Positions 36,692 through 45,005 of a stretch of 64,000 bases of DNA are shown one piece after another (position 1 is the stretch's first letter; each line of letters opens with the position of its first letter). The position numbers were made by a program, and so were the translations under genes. The notes beneath the pieces were generated by a model. It had not been told where the DNA came from. It made no database searches and saw only the letters and a list, made by a program, of their open reading frames with translations. The stretch is from Clostridia bacterium (GTDB lineage: Bacteria; Bacillota; Clostridia; Christensenellales; Aristaeellaceae), in the NCBI GenBank assembly GCA_017460395.1, contig JAFUBA010000203.1, positions 45,767 to 109,766 on the forward strand. The letters run 5' to 3'.

Positions 36692-36852
36692 TGAATAACC
36701 TCCTTGATCGTTCTCGGTCACGCCGGGTTTTCCCCACTGCAGGTGCAGGTCTGCCCGCGCTTCGAGTCCGTCGCCCGATTTTCGGGCTGGTCCGTGGTAA
36801 TTACCCGTCTGGCCTGACGGCAACTTACCACTTCATCCCTAAACAGACAGCG
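36692..36852 (-). promoter_or_regulatory. Structured 5' leader of the S10 operon
   Basis: The approximately 160-base leader between the predicted start and rpsJ folds, by eye, into three elements on the minus strand. First is a two-part stem (GTGGTAA/TTACCAC, 36825-36831 with 36794-36800, around an internal loop and CCGTC/GACGG at 36816-36820 with 36805-36809). Second is a hairpin GCCCGA/TCGGGC (36782-36787 with 36773-36778). Third is a region rich in complementary GCAGG/CCTGC copies near 36740. Such leaders on ribosomal operons often bind a ribosomal protein. I do not recognise it as a named RNA family. Confidence 0.6.
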
Positions 36853-36858
36853 TCCGCT

Positions 36859-36886
36859 ATTATATCAAACTCCAAACTGTTTGCAA
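36859..36886 (-). promoter_or_regulatory. Predicted main promoter of the S10-spc operon
   Basis: On the minus strand TTGCAA (36881-36886) and a perfect TATAAT (36859-36864) are separated by 16 bases. It is the only strong match upstream of rpsJ. Confidence 0.75.
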
Positions 36887-36924
36887 CCACATTTTTTCTT
36901 TTTTTTCTTCCTGAAGTCTTTGAA

Positions 36925-36945
36925 AACCCTTGTGTTATAAGGGTT
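36925..36945 (-). terminator. Weak hairpin upstream of the S10 promoter
   Basis: AACCCTT (36925-36931) pairs with AAGGGTT (36939-36945), followed on the minus strand by TTTTC. It may be a back-up terminator shielding the ribosomal promoter from read-through. No gene lies in 36865-37070. Confidence 0.4.
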
Positions 36946-37072
36946 CTTGGCATGTTATATTGTCCACGCACGTCTGTGTGTCCTTCTGTATTTTTTCAGA
37001 TCCATCACAAGATATGCTGTGCCCGCTCCCGCAATGCCCCAAGAGCATATCAGGGTCTCCTCACGAAGGATG

Positions 37073-37109
37073 AAAAAGGCCCGGCCCGAAATGTGTGTTT
37101 CAGACCGGG
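37073..37109 (-). terminator. Terminator of the GH43 gene
   Basis: On the minus strand a 12-bp stem (37098-37109 with 37080-37091, two G-U pairs, loop CACACA) is followed by CCTTTTTC. It starts nine bases after the GH43 stop. Confidence 0.82.
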
Positions 37110-37117
37110 GTGTGCTT

Positions 37118-38089
37118 TCAGAGATTGAGATTCCTGTCATAGCTGAAGACCGGGAGTCCGTTTTCGAAATCCACCTTCATGACATACGTATGGCGGTTCG
37201 GGTCATAGAGCGGGTCGCCGACAATCTCATCGTAGTTTCTTGCATGATAGCTGGTGTATACATTTCCCTGCGCGTCCCGAAAAAAGGTGTTGTGCCCGGG
37301 ACCGTACATACCTTTTTCCTCATCCGTCTGAAGGACCGGGTGATTTACCTTGTGCCAGGCTGAAATGTCCATGGGGTCTGCCTCGGCATCCATCCACATC
37401 ATGCCCATGCAGTAGGCGGGACTCGTGTCACTGGCGGAGTAGGTCAGGATCAGACGCTTTTCTGTCTCAAGCACCGTAGGCCCTTCATTCACCCAGAAGC
37501 CGTGCCTCTCCCAGGGGTAGGTGGGGGATGTGAGCAGCATCTGGGGTGTGTCCAGCGTGCATGCATCCTTCATCCTTGCAATATAGAGATTGGATATTTT
37601 CTTTCCTACACTCACTTTTTCCGCCCACACGGCATACCACTCGCCCCTGTGCTCGAAGACTGTCATATCCAGGGAGAAATCCTCAAAGGAGAAGGTGTCA
37701 TCCCCGGCCCTTGTCAGCATGCCCATCTCTTCCCATGGGTCCTTCATCGGATCCTCTCCCGTGCACTTCAGGACCCAGGGGCGGATCTTCCATATATCCT
37801 CCCGCTCCCCCGCTGCAAAATACAGATACCACCCGTCCTTCACATAGTGAAGTTCCGGCGCCCAGATATGCTGGCTCATGGGGCCATGCTCATGGCGCAT
37901 CCATACAGTCACTTCCTGTGCATCTTTCAGCCCGCGAAGGGTGTCTGAACATCTCAGAACAATCCGGTCATATGCAGGAACCGATGCTGTGAAGTACCAC
38001 CGGCCGCGGATCAGCTGTATGTATGGGTCTGCCCGCTGCGGGATCAGGGGCTGGTTCCATTTGGTTTTCAGATAGTTTTCCTGATTCAC
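37118..38089 (-). CDS. Glycoside hydrolase family 43 (arabinofuranosidase/xylosidase type)
   Basis: The 323-residue protein is a single five-bladed propeller without signal peptide, so it acts on imported oligosaccharides in the cytoplasm. The GH43 triad is visible: Asp21 in RADPYI (general base), Asp141 in FSLDMTVF (pKa modulator) and Glu202 in WVNEGPTVL (general acid). The family removes arabinose or xylose from plant arabinan or xylan; the precise activity cannot be told. It starts with GTG at 38089 after AAGGAGG. It is divergent from a GH31 gene, suggesting co-regulated hemicellulose use. Confidence 0.88.
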   Translation of the reverse strand: MNQENYLKTKWNQPLIPQRADPYIQLIRGRWYFTASVPAYDRIVLRCSDTLRGLKDAQEVTVWMRHEHGPMSQHIWAPELHYVKDGWYLYFAAGEREDIWKIRPWVLKCTGEDPMKDPWEEMGMLTRAGDDTFSFEDFSLDMTVFEHRGEWYAVWAEKVSVGKKISNLYIARMKDACTLDTPQMLLTSPTYPWERHGFWVNEGPTVLETEKRLILTYSASDTSPAYCMGMMWMDAEADPMDISAWHKVNHPVLQTDEEKGMYGPGHNTFFRDAQGNVYTSYHARNYDEIVGDPLYDPNRHTYVMKVDFENGLPVFSYDRNLNL

Positions 38090-38186
38090 TTACTTCTTCC
38101 TCCTTGGGCGTGTGCCTGCTGACTGATTGCGGATTCCCTCAGAACCTGCTAGGATGCTGAGGCATCATCGGAACATCTTGCAGGAA

Positions 38187-38204
38187 AAGATCTGATGTGA
38201 TCTT
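38187..38204. promoter_or_regulatory. Inverted repeat in the GH43-GH31 divergent region
   Basis: AAGATC and GATCTT flank a 6-base spacer (AAGATCTGATGTGATCTT). It lies between the two divergent glycosidase genes and could be a regulator operator. It does not match a named operator consensus I know. The rest of 38090-38376 holds no gene and no strong promoter match. Confidence 0.35.
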
Positions 38205-38376
38205 CAAGCTTATCTTATCACGTTCTTCCCCCGGCCGCATAGAGCAACCCCGCTTGCCCCCACCTGTGCTATCAATGCGTGGCTAATGGTTCAATATCCT
38301 ATGTGCAGTCTAATTAGGCGTTGCAACCATACATTTCGTATAGATACAGTAGAAAGTCTGTAAAGGAAGTCAAAAG

Positions 38377-40347
38377 ATGCAGTATTTTTCCGTTTCCGGC
38401 CAGGACCTTGTCTGGCGCAACCGCGGTGAAACCCTTGTCATCTCCCCCTGGGGCGCAGATTCCCTCCGCGTGCGTTCCACCCTGATGCAGGATGTGGAGG
38501 ATGTCCGCTGGGCCCTTCTGGACCCGGAGCCCCAGAAGGATACAGACATCCAGATCGATGCCGAGAAGGCTTCCATCCGAAACGGACGGATCCGCGCGGA
38601 AATCACCATGGATGACTGGCACCACTATGCCCGTATTGCCGTATACAACCAGCGCGGGACGCTGCTTCTGCAGGAGACCGCGCCAGCCAATGCCCTGGCG
38701 CTCAGGTCCAGAAAGTTCGAGCCGCATCTTGGAGGCGACTATGCCCTGACCGCCACCTTTGACGGGCAGGAGAATGAGCATATTTACGGCATGGGCCAGT
38801 ATCAGGAGGAAAACCTTGACTGGAAGGGCTGTACACTGGAGCTGGCACACCGGAATTCTCAGGCCTCCGTCCCCTTTCTGATCTCCAGCCGCGGCTATGG
38901 TTTCCTCTGGCACAATCCTGCCATCGGGTCCGTGTCCTTCGGAAAAAACAGGACCACCTGGCACGCAGAGAGCACAAAGCAGCTGGACTGGTGGATCACC
39001 TGCGGCGACACGCCCGAGGAAATCTCCTGCCACTACGCTCGCGCCACCGGTTTTGCCCCGATGATGCCTGAATACAGTCTAGGCTTCTGGCAGTGCAAGC
39101 TGCGCTACTGGAACCAGGAACAGCTGCTGAATGTGGCCCGGGAGTACCACCGTCGCAATCTCAAGGTCGACGTGATTGTCTGTGACTTCTTCCACTGGCC
39201 GAAGATGGGTGATTACCGCTTCGATCCCGAGTTCTTCCCCGATCCCGCCGCCATGGTCCGGGAACTGGAGGACATGGGCATCAAGCTCATGGTCTCCATC
39301 TGGCCGCAGGTAGCCCTCACCAGTGAAAACTATGACGAAATGCTCCAGCAGGGGCTGCTGGTCCGGGCCGAATACGGCGAGCAGGTGGGCATGCGCTTCG
39401 TGGAGGATTCCATGTTCTACGATGCCACCAATCCGCGGGCCAGAAAGTATGTCTGGGAGAAGGTCCAGAAAAACTATTTTGACCATGGGATCCGCATCTT
39501 CTGGCTGGACGAGGCAGAGCCGGAGTATGGTACCTATGAGTTCAAAAACTACCGCTATCACCTCGGCAGCAATCTGCAGGTCGGCAACATCTATCCGCAG
39601 ATGTATGCCCGCGGCTTTTATGATGGCATGCGGGAGCGCGGGATGGAAAACCCGGTCAACCTGATCCGCTGTGCCTGGGCCGGCTCCCAGCGATACGGCG
39701 CACTGGTATGGAGCGGGGATATCATGAGCCGCTGGGAGGATTTCCGCAGGCAGATCTGTGCGGGGCTCAGCATGGGCATGGCCGGCATTCCCTGGTGGAC
39801 CACGGATATCGGCGGCTTTCACGGAGGAAATATTGAATCCCCGGAATTCCGGGAGCTGCTGATCCGCTGGTTCCAGTGGGGCTGCTACTGCCCGGTGATG
39901 CGCCTGCACGGCGACAGAAGGCCGGGCGAGCAGGTATACCGCTCAGACGGCACCGAGGTGCTCCCCTCCGGAGGTGACAATGAGATCTGGAGCTACGGTG
40001 AGGAGGCTTATCCGATCCTGGTCAAGTACATGAAGCGGAGGGAAGAACTTCGCGGGTACGTGCGCGGCCTCATGCTTCAGGCACACACGCAAGGCACGCC
40101 TCTCATGCGCGCCATGGCCTATGCCTACCCATCCGATCCGGTCTGCCCGCTGATCTCAGATCAGTATATGTTCGGTGACCGCTACCTGGTGGCACCCGTC
40201 CTGGAGCCTGGCGCCCGGAAGCGGAGTGTCTACTTTCCACTCGGCGCCTGGAAGGATGTGGACAGTGGCATCGTGTACCCGGGTCCCAGCCGCCGGGAGG
40301 TTCCGGCGCCCCTGGATGTCATCCCCGTCTTCGAAAAGCAGGTATGA
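38377..40347 (+). CDS. Glycoside hydrolase family 31 (alpha-xylosidase/alpha-glucosidase type)
   Basis: The 656-residue protein has an N-terminal beta domain and the GH31 barrel. The nucleophile Asp378 lies in FWLDEAEPE and the acid/base Asp448 in VWSGDI. The WLDEAEPE form and the HWPKMGDYRFD segment favour alpha-xylosidases over alpha-glucosidases. No signal peptide is seen, so it works in the cytoplasm on short sugars. AAGGAA precedes the ATG. It has its own terminator and no downstream partner. Confidence 0.88.
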   Translation: MQYFSVSGQDLVWRNRGETLVISPWGADSLRVRSTLMQDVEDVRWALLDPEPQKDTDIQIDAEKASIRNGRIRAEITMDDWHHYARIAVYNQRGTLLLQETAPANALALRSRKFEPHLGGDYALTATFDGQENEHIYGMGQYQEENLDWKGCTLELAHRNSQASVPFLISSRGYGFLWHNPAIGSVSFGKNRTTWHAESTKQLDWWITCGDTPEEISCHYARATGFAPMMPEYSLGFWQCKLRYWNQEQLLNVAREYHRRNLKVDVIVCDFFHWPKMGDYRFDPEFFPDPAAMVRELEDMGIKLMVSIWPQVALTSENYDEMLQQGLLVRAEYGEQVGMRFVEDSMFYDATNPRARKYVWEKVQKNYFDHGIRIFWLDEAEPEYGTYEFKNYRYHLGSNLQVGNIYPQMYARGFYDGMRERGMENPVNLIRCAWAGSQRYGALVWSGDIMSRWEDFRRQICAGLSMGMAGIPWWTTDIGGFHGGNIESPEFRELLIRWFQWGCYCPVMRLHGDRRPGEQVYRSDGTEVLPSGGDNEIWSYGEEAYPILVKYMKRREELRGYVRGLMLQAHTQGTPLMRAMAYAYPSDPVCPLISDQYMFGDRYLVAPVLEPGARKRSVYFPLGAWKDVDSGIVYPGPSRREVPAPLDVIPVFEKQV

Positions 40348-40355
40348 AGTGCACG

Positions 40356-40386
40356 AAAAAGGACCTTCACTTGAAGGTCCTTTTTT
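40356..40386. terminator. Terminator between GH31 and the SIMPL gene
   Basis: A 14-bp stem (40356-40369 with 40372-40385) with A and T tails on each side lies between convergent genes ending at 40347 and 40394; it can work on both strands. Confidence 0.92.
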
Positions 40387-40393
40387 CCATGCC

Positions 40394-41110
40394 TTATTCC
40401 GTCAGGCTTTCCAGTGCATAGACCATCACGACCGTCGCCGAGATATCAAGGTCCCCGCTGAACACCTGTGTGGCGAAGCCTGCATCCTTGGCCGCCTCCA
40501 CCCTGGAGAATACGGCCCCAGAATAGCTCCCGTAGGACTCTGTCACAGACACGAGCTCTCCGAGCTTCATACCAGATGCTGCAGCCGCCAGCTCTGCCTT
40601 TCTCCTGCCCTCCGCGATGGCCAGCTGTAGTGCCTGATCGTTGGCCTCTCCGGACTGGGTGGACAGATACGAGATCCCATCCACAGAATTGGCACCGCTG
40701 TGGAGCGCCGTGTCGATGACATCGCCCGCCTTTGAGATATCGTGGACGGTCACAGACAGCTGATTGGATACCTCATATCCCGTCACTACAGGCTCCATCT
40801 GGGTGTAGTCATACCTGGTGGATACATAGAAGTAACGGGTCTGAATATCCTTCTCCTCCACCCCCATGTCCCTGAGTGCACCGAGGACTGCGCTCACCAG
40901 TTCGGCATTCTTTTCCGATGCCTCCGCTGCCGTCTTTGCGGATGACACCACGCCGAGGCTGACCACCGCCTCATCCGCCGCCACCTGAATGGTGGCGGTG
41001 CCGTTCACGGTCACGGTCGGAGACTCGGCCACGCTCAAACATGGAAGAAACAGCAGCATGGCGGAGAGCAGAAGGGCCATTCGTCTGATCCGGATATTTG
41101 TTTTTTTCAT
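40394..41110 (-). CDS. Exported SIMPL-domain protein (DUF541)
   Basis: The 238-residue protein has a signal peptide (KKTNIRIRRMALLLSAMLLFLPCLSVA) and a SIMPL domain starting TVTVNGTATIQVAADEAV, with the typical IQTRYFYVSTRYDY and YEVSNQLSVTV segments. SIMPL proteins lie outside the membrane and are linked to oxidative-stress or signalling functions that are poorly known. ATG 41110 is preferred because it yields the signal peptide; an upstream in-frame ATG at 41206 would bury it. It is the last gene of the exported-protein run. Confidence 0.82.
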   Translation of the reverse strand: MKKTNIRIRRMALLLSAMLLFLPCLSVAESPTVTVNGTATIQVAADEAVVSLGVVSSAKTAAEASEKNAELVSAVLGALRDMGVEEKDIQTRYFYVSTRYDYTQMEPVVTGYEVSNQLSVTVHDISKAGDVIDTALHSGANSVDGISYLSTQSGEANDQALQLAIAEGRRKAELAAAASGMKLGELVSVTESYGSYSGAVFSRVEAAKDAGFATQVFSGDLDISATVVMVYALESLTE

Positions 41111-41198
41111 CTTGTTTTCCAATCCTTTCCCCCGTTTTATCCGGGCACTGATTTGGACGCACATGGCCTTCCACAGTTCCCGAAGTACATGACTTTTT

Positions 41199-42515
41199 TC
41201 AGTCATTGCCCGGCAGGGTGATGATCATGGTGCCCGTGTCGTAGAAGCGCAGAAGCCGCAGCAGCGAGACGCAGTAGGCCTGCCGCTCCTCCCAGGTGCC
41301 AAGTGAAAAGAGTTCCTGGACCGATTTGCCGTTGGGCGTCATGCGGATCACCGAGCGGGTGATTCTCTCCAGATCATACACATCCGTCAGGCGGCGGTTT
41401 CCGCCGATCCACAGACTGTAGCTGTTGCGGTAGATTTTTTTCTCCCCCGGAAGCCCGCGGGGAAAGGAGTCCAGGAGCAGGATTTCACCCTTCTCCACAA
41501 AGTCCGATACCAGGGCCGCAGCAGACAGGTAATGCCCCACCTCTGTCTTGAAAGGACCTGCCGTGCCGGCCGTCCCGGCCGAGAGATAGCCAAACGTCAT
41601 GATGGCGTTCCCCTCACCCCGGTCATAGAGGCGCTGCGCGATGCTCATGATTTCCGCCCAGTCGTCCAGAGGCTTTACGAACCCGAAGAGGATCGCCCGT
41701 TCCCTGGAGATCATGGCATCGCTGAGTGTCTCCTCCACCAGGTCCGCTGTCAGGCGCTCCGAAAAAAAGTACAGCCGCTCTCCCCAGGCATCGCAGATCC
41801 GCCGAAGGACCGGGTACTCCTTTTCGGAGGCAGTCAGCATCCGGGATAGGTACTGGACTTTGACCGGGGACTTCCGGGGGTTGTTCGTATAAGAAAACAG
41901 CTTGGACACTTCCCAGAGCAGCTGGTCCACCGCGCTCTGTTCCTCCAGTCCCACCGCGCAGATCAGCGCATTGGCAATCGAGCTCGGTCCGCAGCCCTTG
42001 TTTCCAAAATAGCTGTCCAGATAAATGTACTCCTTTGTCTGGAAACGCTGATCCGTCTGGCTGATCAGCGGCAGCTGCCTCAGCGTCTCTGCCAGGTCAT
42101 GCTTTTCCGTCTCGTGCATGGGCAGGGCAATGTCCTCCACATCGTTTTCCTCCGATGCGTACAGGTCATGCCGGGCAGACGGTGCATAGAGCATCCGGAT
42201 CTGCTGGGGATCAAAATCCTGGGAGGGCGAGGCCTTCTCGCCGGTCAGAATATCCAGGACCGAGACCGTCGGATTGTCCGCCGGCGGTTCATCTTCTGGC
42301 AGTTCTTCGTCCGCCTCGTCTGAGGTTTCCTCCTCTGCCGCTTCCTTCGCCGCACTGGGTACCTGATCTACCACCAGGGCAACATCCGTGCGCCCGGGGC
42401 GTGGCAGCAGGCAGAGCATCAGGGCGAAGAGGAGCATGCCAGCCCTGAGCCGGAAAATGGTCTTTCGCTTGAGCATGTTCATTCTGTTCTTCCGATTGTT
42501 TTCATTTCTTTTCAT
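41199..42515 (-). CDS. Exported C39-like cysteine peptidase
   Basis: The 438-residue protein has an N-terminal signal/anchor (about residues 20-40), a Glu/Asp-rich linker (55-80) and a papain-like domain. Cys175 in NKGCGPSSIANAL, His328 in EVGHYLSAA and Asp349 in LLLDSF form a likely catalytic triad, as in C39-type peptidases. It should act at the cell surface or outside; the substrate is unknown. Its ATG overlaps the RCC1 gene stop (ATGA), and its end is close to the SIMPL gene. Confidence 0.75.
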   Translation of the reverse strand: MKRNENNRKNRMNMLKRKTIFRLRAGMLLFALMLCLLPRPGRTDVALVVDQVPSAAKEAAEEETSDEADEELPEDEPPADNPTVSVLDILTGEKASPSQDFDPQQIRMLYAPSARHDLYASEENDVEDIALPMHETEKHDLAETLRQLPLISQTDQRFQTKEYIYLDSYFGNKGCGPSSIANALICAVGLEEQSAVDQLLWEVSKLFSYTNNPRKSPVKVQYLSRMLTASEKEYPVLRRICDAWGERLYFFSERLTADLVEETLSDAMISRERAILFGFVKPLDDWAEIMSIAQRLYDRGEGNAIMTFGYLSAGTAGTAGPFKTEVGHYLSAAALVSDFVEKGEILLLDSFPRGLPGEKKIYRNSYSLWIGGNRRLTDVYDLERITRSVIRMTPNGKSVQELFSLGTWEERQAYCVSLLRLLRFYDTGTMIITLPGND

Positions 42516-43759
42516 TTCTGCTGATAGGTGCAGTCTTTCAGGTTCAGCCCGATGTCCGTCCAGTCGGCGACCACCTCGCCCCGCCTGGAGCCGAGGCCGA
42601 TCTGCATGTACTTGTTGTATCCCGTGGCCCAGACACTGCCGTCATCCAGGACGAGGTAGCATGCAAGACTGCTGACAGCCGCCTGCAGGGCTGGTCGGCC
42701 GCTGGTCACGGCCTCGATGGGCAATGTTTTGGGTTTGCGGACACCGTTGCCCATCTGTCCCGTCTCACTGCTGCCCCAGAAGGTCACCCGGCCGTCTGAA
42801 TGGATTGCCAGGCAGTGGCTGTTGTATGCCGCCAGAAAGACCGCAGGCTCCGTCAGGGGCATCACGGGTTCCAGCACATTTTTCTGCCGGCTCTCCGTGC
42901 CCGTCTGGTAAAAATCGTTTCTGCCCCAGGCATACACGTTTCCCTCTGCGTCCAGACCATAGCCGGAGGACCCGCCCGCCGTGATGGTGACCAGCGACGG
43001 TTCAATCTGAAGAAGCGTCGGTGCCGGATAGTTTTTTCCTACCTTGCACCCGGGCAGCTGGCCGTACTCGTTGGCACCCCAGCCCCACACTCTCCCCTGC
43101 TCGTCAAGACCCAGGGAGAACTTCCCGCCGCAGCAGATATCCTGCATTCTCTCCATTTCCAGCAGGACCGGACGGTTGTAGGCCTTTCTGTCCCCGGTCC
43201 CGATCTGGCCGTTACTGTTCCTGCCCCAGCCGTATACACGCCCATCGCTGGTTCTTGCAAGGCAGTGCCCGTAGCCACAGGCCACCTGCACGATGTCCTC
43301 CAGCCCTTCCACCTTCTGGGGCACTCTCACCTGCACGGCCGTTTTTCCATCGCCCTGCTGACCGTAATTGTTGTTGCCGCAGGTGTAGACCGTTCCGTCA
43401 TCCATGAGCAGGAGCACATTTTCATTTCCACACTGAATATCCGCCACGTGGCGCCCGTCGATGCCCACAGCCACCGGTGCAGGATAGGGCACCCGCTTGT
43501 TGGTCCCGTCACCCAGCTGGCCACGGACATTGTCGCCCCAGCCCCAGATGACACCGTCCCGGTCCCGGGCAAGGGCGAAGCTTCCGCCGGAGCGAACCCA
43601 CATTTCCACAGAATCGGAAGCTTCTGCATCTGTTCCCTCGCTCCCCACTGAAACCACCAGGACCTCCGCGGTCGATGAAAGCGGCAGCAGTACAATACAG
43701 ACCGCCAGGCAGATGATCGCACGCAGCCATAGATTTTTACGTTTTATTATGCTCTTCAT
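42512..43759 (-). CDS. Exported RCC1-repeat protein
   Basis: The 415-residue protein has a signal peptide (KSIIKRKNLWLRAIICLAV...STA) and about six RCC1 repeats of roughly 50 residues, each with a core like DGxVYxWGxNxxGQxGxG (for example at WGWGDNVRGQLGDG and YGWGRNSNGQIGTG). These form a beta-propeller, usually a binding platform. The start at ATG 43759 has GAGGG upstream; an ATG at 43774 overlapping the previous stop is also possible. It lies between PIG-L and C39-like genes with overlapping stop/start codons. Confidence 0.85.
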   Translation of the reverse strand: MKSIIKRKNLWLRAIICLAVCIVLLPLSSTAEVLVVSVGSEGTDAEASDSVEMWVRSGGSFALARDRDGVIWGWGDNVRGQLGDGTNKRVPYPAPVAVGIDGRHVADIQCGNENVLLLMDDGTVYTCGNNNYGQQGDGKTAVQVRVPQKVEGLEDIVQVACGYGHCLARTSDGRVYGWGRNSNGQIGTGDRKAYNRPVLLEMERMQDICCGGKFSLGLDEQGRVWGWGANEYGQLPGCKVGKNYPAPTLLQIEPSLVTITAGGSSGYGLDAEGNVYAWGRNDFYQTGTESRQKNVLEPVMPLTEPAVFLAAYNSHCLAIHSDGRVTFWGSSETGQMGNGVRKPKTLPIEAVTSGRPALQAAVSSLACYLVLDDGSVWATGYNKYMQIGLGSRRGEVVADWTDIGLNLKDCTYQQK

Positions 43760-43770
43760 CGAATCATCCC

Positions 43771-44988
43771 TCATTCTTCTCTCTGCGGGATATGCTCCAG
43801 AAAATCATCCAGTGCATCGTCCGGACCCACCGCGCTGTAGACGAGCCCGAAGGCGGCGTTGTCCATGTATCCGCCCTCCACAACCTCAAACTTGAACATT
43901 TTCCCCTTGTTCGGTCCCCAGTGGATCTTCTGGGAAAAGCCCACCTGGCTTGCGTGGCAGTGGAAGGCATCCCTTGCAATCTCAAGGGCTGTGCGATGCT
44001 CCGGGTCCTCCGTCACGGTCCTGCTCCAGTCCATGCTGATTGGATTTTCCTTGTTCATGTGCAGATACAGTTTCTTCGGCTGCCAGGACATGTTCCTCTC
44101 CCCGTCCCGGATCAGCCGAACGCACAGATCCGCCACAGCCTGATGGCCCGCGTGACCATATTCACCCAAAAGACCCTGGGTGATGACCACCTGCGGGCGG
44201 GTGGTTTCAATGAGGCGTGCCACCTTGTCCAGCGCCTGATCTTCGCCCCAGTACTTGTAGATGTACTTCAGCTCATAGCTGAGCTTGTCATAAAAGCCCA
44301 GCATGTACGGGTATTCCCTGACGCCCGCCGTCCACAGGCCGTTGAGCAGCTCATGGTACCTCAGGTCTTCCTTGACGGTCATGTAAGCCACAGCCACATG
44401 GCGGTGCTCCTCCATGGCATACCAGGGGATCGTGCCGCCGAGGAACAGATACTCATCGTCCGGGTGAGCCACAAGGACCAGAATATCTGCCTCCGTACAG
44501 CTCTCCTGCCATTCCTGCACGTCTCCAGGAAGCTCGCCTTCTGAAAACGCGCGCAGCTCCAGCACCGGGATCGCACCCACCTTGCTGGTGGAGCGCAGCC
44601 TCACGCGCTCTGCACCACCTGCAAGGCGCACCACCTCGTGCAGGTATCCGCCGTCGTTGACCAGCCGGACCTGTGACCAGTCTCCCTTCTCCCAGACCTC
44701 CAGGCTCACGGGGGACGTCTCACTTTTCCAGATCAGATAGAGTGTATGGATCTTCTGCCCCTTTGGCGCATCCATCTCGATCCAGTTTTCCTTGTTTCTT
44801 TTGCCCTCATAGTACTTTTTCACCGAGCCGTCGGTCAGACGCCTGAGCTGATTTGTGTCCGTGCCACGAAAGGTGATTTCTCCTGTGAGCTCTGTGGCCA
44901 CATTTTCCGCCACAGCCTGGGGCAGCAGAAGAAGACTCAGGATGAGGACGCCAAGCCACAGCCCGACTTTTCTTATATTCGATGCCAT
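43771..44988 (-). CDS. Exported PIG-L family deacetylase
   Basis: The 405-residue protein has a signal peptide (about residues 1-27) and a discoidin-like beta domain (about 35-150). The PIG-L/LmbE domain carries the zinc motif HPDDE at 175-179 and a later GHAGHQ. The family removes N-acetyl groups from GlcNAc-containing molecules. Being exported, it may act on cell-wall or surface glycans. It follows the serine acetyltransferase gene by 17 bases and is coupled to the RCC1 gene. Confidence 0.85.
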   Translation of the reverse strand: MASNIRKVGLWLGVLILSLLLLPQAVAENVATELTGEITFRGTDTNQLRRLTDGSVKKYYEGKRNKENWIEMDAPKGQKIHTLYLIWKSETSPVSLEVWEKGDWSQVRLVNDGGYLHEVVRLAGGAERVRLRSTSKVGAIPVLELRAFSEGELPGDVQEWQESCTEADILVLVAHPDDEYLFLGGTIPWYAMEEHRHVAVAYMTVKEDLRYHELLNGLWTAGVREYPYMLGFYDKLSYELKYIYKYWGEDQALDKVARLIETTRPQVVITQGLLGEYGHAGHQAVADLCVRLIRDGERNMSWQPKKLYLHMNKENPISMDWSRTVTEDPEHRTALEIARDAFHCHASQVGFSQKIHWGPNKGKMFKFEVVEGGYMDNAAFGLVYSAVGPDDALDDFLEHIPQREE

Positions 44989-45005
44989 CTGCCTATTTCA
45001 CCCGA

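Noticed and set aside
36692..36823. N-terminal extension of rpsJ in the same frame
   Set aside because: Family S10 starts at the ATG with the strong ribosome site; the extension is the structured leader and has no conserved protein sequence.
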